From Sergeia podlipaevii (lineage: Eukaryota > Euglenozoa > Kinetoplastea > Trypanosomatida > Trypanosomatidae), in contig JASANZ010002272.1 of the NCBI GenBank assembly GCA_030849805.1, forward strand, positions 124,001 through 188,000: 64,000 bases of DNA, in the 5' to 3' direction. The notes under the pieces are model-generated. The model ran no database searches, was not told the origin of the DNA, and was given only the letters and a program-made list of their open reading frames with translations. Below are positions 62,901 through 64,000 of this stretch, piece by piece. A program made the position numbers and the translations under genes. How positions within the stretch are numbered: position 1 is the stretch's first letter; every line of letters begins with the position of its first letter.

Positions 62901-63314
62901 TGCCTTCTCAAGCAATAAAGGCCACCAGTGCTTGGTGGGCGACTTGCAGTATAAAATCTCACTGTTCTCAATAGCAATTAAGTCGTCGATCTCCACCTTC
63001 ACCCAGGTCCGGCCGCGAAAGAACTGAAACGTGTAGCGGCCATCTTGGCGCACTTTTTTGGACACAAAGCAGTTCTGAACCACGTCTGGGAAGTTGACAA
63101 GAGTGGCAAGAGCGGAAAGCATGAAACACTCGTAGTGATTACCTTGTGCAAACTGCCCAATGGATAGCGTGCTAGGGAGAAGCGGCTGACCCACCTCCAT
63201 TGGGTACAGCTCCTTGATAGACACCCATTTGCCTGCTAGGTGTCCGCACGCCTTCTGGAACACAGTGTCCTTGAAGACCTTGTTGCTATCACGAACTTCC
63301 TGAATACCGGTCAT
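44919..63314 (-). CDS. Giant calpain-like cytoskeletal protein with 63 GM6 repeats (ClpGM6-like)
   Basis: The protein has 6131 residues. Two N-terminal calpain-like modules (about 20-590 and 620-1170) each comprise a CysPc-like part and a beta-sandwich C2-like part. A long array of ~68-residue GM6 repeats (1200-5476) and a third calpain-like module (5477 to ~6060) follow, then a basic tail. In module 1 the active Cys is present (C63 in HYECFML), but the His position reads QFYSI. Module 2 has Cys (SGCLTAF) but EYYAV at the His position. Module 3 lacks Cys there and reads CSYAV. All three triads are therefore broken, so it is probably structural rather than proteolytic. GM6 repeats define T. 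brucei ClpGM6, a flagellum/attachment-zone cytoskeletal protein whose loss changes cell shape, and are strong serodiagnostic antigens in trypanosomes. The frame is continuous. A U-rich tract (63371-63390) upstream of the ATG at 63314 offers acceptor AGs. Confidence 0.93.
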   Translation of the reverse strand: MTGIQEVRDSNKVFKDTVFQKACGHLAGKWVSIKELYPMEVGQPLLPSTLSIGQFAQGNHYECFMLSALATLVNFPDVVQNCFVSKKVRQDGRYTFQFFRGRTWVKVEIDDLIAIENSEILYCKSPTKHWWPLLLEKAYAKFYTSYENLEGCSLQEAFLDLTGKPVLSIPIDTKLAKTAGVNIKDGQYWLALGEHLKRGEYVASLLTKDVDLESVGMQSEQFYSILGIFSLTGSSALNDLVIQLYNPFEDDEYSGPLAGADNIWSEKQKERFDVKNPRYIFLPYPFFIKITGAIHLCFMSLVCGDATYFHDEWKGESAGGNPTFITWRKNPAYLVKNSGNTDIKLVVMVKQEDQRRFTGAEETTKYVQCGVVISRAIYPNPMPTVFLTSNNHKLIYKSLFLNSRDVANMVVIPPQSTCYLVPSTMNKGTQAPFELALYRFKSQNYANLSIAKLAVPEMDWEHPAKQDVVLHDRSKDRVDFYVDTPTDIHVLAAQMKSFVNKTGGDAMTADFIGAYLYDDVDRRICAVHAATNFREVSLIHHLPRSGRYALSVTCPRATGDVPVTLTIVGSNPANVRIVDSPNDAGMFEDEDEIDEGVDEQVCIDYTPIEMAANQIEEAPEGKTSYEDRRFYVDNHNTCSELWVHIRELYPEGKTQPLVPKNVSRSQFERGASDFSGCLTAFAAMIERNPDIIRNVFVSRKPRKDGRYTFQFHRYGQWVKVEIDDRIPKSGDTTFFCRSPTRHWWPLLLEKAYAKFYTMYDNLEGITQEEVFHDFTGRPIVLTPTEPSLAKVACCYFGDMEFWRRLKQSLRNSVVTAQAKDKEATAVGLLPHEYYAVLDVVRPSSDSKNDFNSVFLKMYNPLEAGAYKGRMNRKDKAWTAELREKFNPDEDNVFYVPASQFSQIFNSIQRGYLNIPVEPGHHFNSQWGETTNGGNPSLISWRENPLYVIQNTVSEPVQIIAMLRQPDLRHRRHTVPDRAIAYPQKGLTLAQASVHSSNIMTYLLTFDNHRLLHPGLFHSTREVTAVLTIPAKSLTYLIGCCMYHDQSKFLLSYWHFHPSDEKKLMIKRYQPDVARHLPAVQALTLANEGRERVDFLVDCPTDIHILVRQEKPFETPNGGDVVAADCIGAYLYNPEDARLKGSLSAINYREISIVYHLPKAGRHALVVTCPRGTGEVRCQVEIVGLEAARVRITDTPEKAPRLMAADLAFLEPAPHGVPLSDLPLDTDPKFQETLHALEDILSNKNPSTSAIEELQRELNERCHEMAAELLGVERPRYLEGMDLAILNPLLNKDADYLAKELARYELIGDPRNDYKVQEQEARLRAAADEVAMTHGHGGGTVSRDYLHREYAEIPVELVPLNDDDKFMRLEQKRAALTTQRGGNEAAIEAKERELHDRAAAVAEKFKQKERAMFLSADQAAPSDALDGDDDFHEAELARLRLRRENAETNAPAIAALEEKMRRRAGEVCMAQKAKERRFLQRSEMGSGAAALQTLLDADPEYLAMEARRRELKKDLKKNAKEIKTLEMKMTERAKQLVDEYVAKERAKFLKSEYDGIPYTNLPLDEDDEYRRLEKLYFAALEDPNADPAELQGLRDALDARAAALVREKNAEDREQYLSGMELGVPLKSIPFDEDPEFRQLMEERAHALADPSRASEVPEIESKLRHRAKELAMMKLAADRGYLHPFPAGIPVELVPLSADAAFSEMEVQRAEMKKAKPAVDPILITLKEEELNERAEVVAQAFKEKERDMFLAKEYDGIPTAALLTDKDSIFHDAEVARLRLRNTDVVSGTNDNSSAIKALEEKMKKRAAELAVNLKDNDRAFLDEAGFVVSQKQLMAMLDENPEYVAMEARRRELMKDPKKNAKEIKTLEMKMTERAKQLADEYVAKERAKFLKSEYDGIPYTNLPLDEDDEYRRLEKLYFVALEDPNVDPAELQGLRDALDARAAALVREKNAEDREQYLSGMELGVPLKSIPFDEDPEFRQLMEERAHALADPSRASEVPEIESKLRHRAQEMAHEQLRSDTAFLSQKPEGIALSCLGLEKDEAFLDMMKQRATLAAQDPDGNRLAIDALEDAMNRRAVEAARALKERHISESVTRTVGPNEVPRIALPLMEDEECARLIAARELALQSGESEEVDQLANALNARAAQLAANKTSSLRAMFVQDPFGIPLSELPLDSDRAYHELEMQALRLLGNPSKNKAALDAVLEEMDKRVRQLAEEKLWEERDKFLTADPEGCPLRSLALSTDPTFLALERQRREALSKGDAALVAQLEAALNDRAAQLAREKNAKERPSYLPAAARGVPIENLPLDGDSEFIHMERVRAMCKVAGDEEGQAKAEDALRARALELAEGVVRGDRAFLHTRPAGVPLRQVPLDEDTVFTQLESRRAALKKDPSATTADIKQLEDELNDRATALASEVKDALRSKLAVAGGHGADGVAVEDLPLDDDKVFVDMEEQYRDAQAVGDKDAMDVLFGKLNSRVSMVAKELHDKERAALEQAPEGIPLSALPLETDKVFINFEREARALCARPNGITKFAQRLGEIQDELNSRALELAREHRKEYMDAAPEGIPLELLRVYENPVVLAKEAERRSLLHKPAGDRANAAHIALLESDLNAIAKAQAEKLLRGDRDTFMDPQPGGIPLSVLQVDKDDEFARLQLQRAKLLAEEDGANRHAEKIKALEAAMNGRAMELAQRQMNEDLEDLDRTPRGLSMNQLDLYDDPRFRELLKELRELKKDTTENAAEIARLKKKINEYNTEKAAIILANDRMYLDREPEGIPLELLDLDNDPQFAELEAHRAQLKSVDMRRNAAAIRDLEDQLNERACALARDVINRELEGVDKYPLNVPLLDVLKPYKDPAFAAEIERLRELESRGEGHADKQQVAQVKAALNDRAFSLARERLEGDRGYLVENPRGVPLSALPLMTDEEFHTAEVRRAALKADNPHRHNAKMRELEDQLNMRALALAEERQKMDLAGLDTVVEGVSLSVLDPHKDPQFAELVEKRRKIEAAPPVDQQALREVIAAMNTRARELAKKLIENDRDYLDPYPEGVPVDILPLDTDATFVRLEGQRATLKTQDARRNASVIKDLEEQLNLCAHELARAQKEEDLKGVNPQPRGVTLDLLKPHSDPTFMALIKQMRLLKKDRISNKEAMASKLVEMNARADELAKNAMPRDFLDPEPEDIPLDVLELSMDSFFKDMETECAELRLKDLRRNQSKIDNLEMRLNDRAHDRAKNVKTSDLNGVDAAPAGLAKEYLGLHKDDMCCALINELRALKKKGHEENAREINAINTRMNARAHDLASDLVFGDRESYLDPTPLGIPLSDLPLDTDDQFKTLEVERAKIKATKGRSGGGAAIKSVEGMLNDRARDLARMVMEDDLAVFPESIGNVSTTSLRPHDDKVFAEAAARCRSLKKDQKASSEADALVKIMGDRLEEMAREQQDGDMYFLDPEPAGIPIDELDLSGDAAFQEMKQKRKELRDADAVGNRDAIRVLEEDMNAHVRRLAEALVEKDFAGIDPKPLGIPLDLLQPRQDPEMTRLVQDLRRTRRITALKGRAADIEARMDDRAHTLAQQALEHGRDSFLDAEPEGVPLSILVPDEDPHFHELDVQRTILRLMDELDAKVGRNDSVIAKIEPQLNARAHELAKLQLQEDLVGIDEVPLGVPLQVLKPHQDSKMAAMILEVRVLKRSPVRNAAKIRAQQELMNERAHEMARDRLEGDRAFLDRTVLGVPLADLPLDDDEQFHALEVARAAAKSEGDENKLKELEQSLRDRAEVLAREQLTDDLVGLTRAPLGVPLALLDLHEDEQFAAMIPELRRLNHDPVRNAGKVKSLRDRLNERALELAEKFLFADRASYIDAEPEGLPLSLLPLTENRAFKGVEDKKLQLQAVDARGNRDEISALEKELNFMAHEMAQEQLQRDRAYLDRNPEGVPLDVLPLGKDATFRSLEAARAAAKAKRATAQVEDLEDQLNERARQLARAQKKEDLKGLEENPSGIPISALQPHEDPYFAELVDELRALKAERFPKADAITDVHERMNSRLHEMAGNLLKHDRGYLNQKPEGIPLHRLPIDQDPEFTRMEAERAALRLDDAHKNQSRITDLEGQINARVFEMARAVKAQDLAGLNQNPRGIPIALLDPHKDQKFSAQVEAKSKLPTSRASSAEEPVVAALNKMLLQMADQVLRNDREYLDLEPEGIPLNRLPLDTDEAFTAMEVERAILKMQDANRNSAIIEDLEDQLNARVHVLALHVLGRDRAYLHPKPEGVPIEILPLDTDNKFHQMEVDRARLCAKDPTGNMGRIRELESRLNDRAVELALKQLDEDLLDLNREPEGYPIQLLRPHHDEKFNAIVPELRAIKASKNQSSAVAINECQEHLNDRLHELAKERIKADRAFLDPNPHGAPVDLLPLGSDEAFRAAEKELRVGKAATKRNESAIADAQNRMNRRAYEVARAFLDSNRAFLDQEPEGVALFELPLDTDKDFNEMEVQRLRLLTNPSRANRKEAVELEGRLNERAHELARQLKNRSRDFLRDHSHGIPKALIALDRDADFCSKEEELRDAVQNGASPAAIQSLRAELQGRADAIAEKQLKGERDMYLEFQPQGVDIADLDLDGDAKFSDLERRRAMLIAEDRIGRKNAIKALEDDLNERLDALAKAFVAADRDYLPEQVEGVPINELPLDIDDRFRRLERQRRKQRRAEDRDGQASTEDELRLVASELATEVVAQDLAPLKDNYRGIPKEDLHLHADAKFRELAAKRRRKRGQGRAAAVEMAAIEDEMDRRACEIADDLVESERAFLDPEPEGMYIIDVPLDEDDTFLRLEAEYRRRSRDARTAKQNSDVLRELAEGMNRRSHALARAEFAMMRDFMDEEPEGVPLPEIGLDEDPEFKEMEIRRYRNIRNAKKNNTSGSDANSNTTTEEAMNARAHVLARELLSNDRGFLDKEPEGVPLEYLPLDTDLEFSDLARERRRRKKGLRKGNTEEHVRSVEDAMNRRVHEMARDFLMNERKFLDKEPEGVLLEDLPLNQDVTFRTLEKKRLALKKSSHHSRSALTDVEADLNGRAHMIALELLKKERAFLEPEPLGVPLEELPLNRDAVLNPIERRRRLLRKDPKRFAEDIRSCEDQMVDRVNQIASTFIDKELGFMDQTPEDVPLRYLPLQTDKDFREMLLQRRQHLHAPAANRAAIKALETRMNDRGHLLAKDLVEKGRSFLDLEPLGVPIADVPLNDDEQFRKLEEQRRALKQDPRNAHAVRVLEDRLNSRAVELAADLLRRERAFMDQTPHGIPLDEIPLNKDTQMRELERVRRRLRKDNGSSDTRGPYAHDIKVIREGMEQRASELALRLLADDRGFLHPEPCGVPLEDLPLDSDHNFHTMELDRRNLKKLGRNLEKIAVLEEELNERAFQLAAEFITKERAYLDQVPGGIPLDRLPLDRDSTFHSMELERRQLLRSGADRQSSQVEDLERRLNKRVHELAQEVRGWQDEDFHAANQHVAESWVRVCDLYPEGRSLPLEPQVPSSSDVCSAPDDIGYLAPFIAALARHPVLLQRLLVTKSHPINAPYSFIFFDPSSAPVYVDIDDRVPCDRDEVPKFTQSPNRLWYPLLLEKAYAKFVGGYEQVDNCTPHETLRDLTGRPVTHIPFNRKLADAANIGDYTAVSFWRDVADDMTRGDLILCMSGADAQQMDGIHTQCSYAVLGIIETVEGSHIPANIVIKLHNAYSRDAPYYSGPLSEGDPNWTDDLRRICRYSADRDDILYMPLPTFLRNFSSMQHCHIHCGDRLTASGAWDHITCGGNPRFTSFRNNPIFLVENKGTRPAAILTEIRHTTPSFVDPDGLNHYPQTGAALMHPITACHIPTPLVTNSTHRFLQKGMMLDSREVCSVMEIPANTVCYVVPYTMRSGQTGNFNISIYPGLAKVSLTPLHYAGLSREQTATKVTLSPGKPGRRVDFTVSAATDVHVLLHQDKISDSKSVRKGDAIAEDDVLITAFDDQGIRCGSSGEATNAREHSLIFKTPQPGRYSLLLISPNQPVTGDAPCTLCLFTPKKVTVKFVQPPADAPPLQVGRLPTIPRSAPTSHHEGSRLSHHVATARIGASSFTSYPANGATARGTSLPAIANGKGSIKPSPPKGRGSSTHR
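46885..59715 (-). repeat. Array of 63 GM6 repeats (~204 bp, ~68 residues each)
   Basis: By reading the protein I count 63 units. The consensus starts with (D/E)RxFLDxxPEGVPL, continues xxLPLDxDxxFxxLExxR and a basic or Asn-rich linker, and ends with LExxLNxRAxELA. The units are well diverged, apart from the 5-7/10-12 duplication. Each should form two or three helices, and together probably a long rod. Confidence 0.9.
57280..58820 (-). repeat. Recent internal duplication within the GM6 array
   Basis: Segments 57280-57785 and 58315-58820 are nearly identical at DNA level. By eye I find about nine substitutions and no indel over ~505 bp. The offset is exactly 1035 bp, or five repeat units. They encode units 10-12 and 5-7. 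Flanking units have already diverged. Confidence 0.9.
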
Positions 63315-64000
63315 CGTAGCGAGAACAAGCTATCGTGCTTTATTCCTTTCTTTTTTTTATTATTATTAATAAAAATAAAAATAAAAATCAGTGGTCGTGT
63401 TCGTCTACAGTAATTACGTGCTGTATAAACAAAAAGCAAAAGAATAGTCAAATTACTCACGCTTGCACAAAAATCCAGAAACAAACAAAAAAAAAGGCAC
63501 ACGAAGAAGGGGTGAGGGATCCCTTTATGCGCACTAACGAGTGTCGTATCCACGGAAACTGCGTCGTAAAATGATAATAAAACTAATCTTCCCTTTCTCC
63601 TCGCCGTTGTTTTAAAAAAAAAAAAAAAACAGAAAGAAAGAAATGAAACGCAATTATGTTCACCTTAAGTGTTAACTAAACTGCGCCGTGGAAAAAAAAA
63701 GGGCAAGAAAACACTACCTGAGAAACTTGTTCCCCTTCTTCTTCTTCTTTCGCCTTGAGGAATCAACGAAAGAATAAAAATAAAGGGTGGGGAGGAGTCC
63801 TCTAACGTCGAGATACAAACACGACTTGTGTGGCGACAACTCCTAACTGTATTGAGAATGTATGGATATATCGCCAGCAAAACAAAAAGCTATTTGTCGT
63901 TGTGTAAAGGAACAACCCTGTAAAGGTGCACGCGACAAATCTTTGATACTGAACCCAACAGCTCTCACCAATGTTACTACCTTTTTTTTTTCACAACTTC
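63315..64000. other. 5' flank of the GM6 gene to the window end
   Basis: AT-rich sequence with A runs (e.g. 63614-63630), an (AAAAAT)-like purine run near 63366-63388, which is U-rich on the transcribed strand, and a T run near the end. It probably holds the GM6 gene leader and the 3' UTR of the next gene outside the window. No gene is seen. Confidence 0.6.

Overview
The window is a stretch of trypanosomatid (kinetoplastid protist) chromosome. The evidence is long intronless genes on the same strand, U-rich tracts followed by AG just upstream of several start codons (trans-splice acceptors), one point where the coding strand switches, AT-rich gaps full of homopolymers, and kinetoplastid-type proteins such as a giant GM6-repeat calpain-like protein. 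I cannot fix the genus. The large gaps and moderate coding GC fit a non-Leishmania trypanosomatid, but this is inference.

Layout: two genes run rightward, the 3' end of an unrecognised protein (3-902) and a BAR-domain-like protein (1720-2571). A convergent strand-switch region follows (2572-4557) and is the likely transcription termination zone. It holds a GC-rich block able to form a hairpin or G-quadruplex, and a small duplication around an N. Everything to the right runs leftward as one polycistronic unit. In transcription order it contains: the 6131-residue GM6/calpain-like cytoskeletal protein (63314-44919); a fused kinesin-3/FHA/Roc-COR protein (41850-35635); an M17 leucyl aminopeptidase of the NPEPL1 type (34953-33373); a 99-residue single-span membrane protein (32401-32102); a CWH43/PGAP2-PGAP2IP-type GPI lipid remodelling protein (30769-26504); an EGF-like, single-span, polyglutamine-repeat protein (25491-23788); a TBCC-domain protein of the TBCCD1 type (22680-21034); the cytoplasmic dynein-2 (IFT) heavy chain (19659-6787); and a Vps55-like membrane protein carrying a C-terminal PDZ domain (5931-4558).

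Several of these genes belong to the flagellum and cytoskeleton: dynein-2 drives retrograde intraflagellar transport, TBCCD1 acts at basal bodies and the bilobe, the GM6 calpain-like protein belongs to the flagellum attachment/subpellicular cytoskeleton, and a kinesin-3 is a microtubule motor. Trypanosomatid transcription units normally mix unrelated functions, so I do not read this as an operon. Others concern membranes (Vps55-like, CWH43, BAR).

The most unusual item is the single open frame that joins a kinesin-3 motor and FHA domain to a Roc GTPase and COR module. Next are the 63-unit GM6 array, with its dimeric sub-pattern and a recent 1035-bp-offset duplication, and the Vps55-PDZ fusion. 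Two single-N positions are each flanked by direct duplications and look like scaffolding artefacts.
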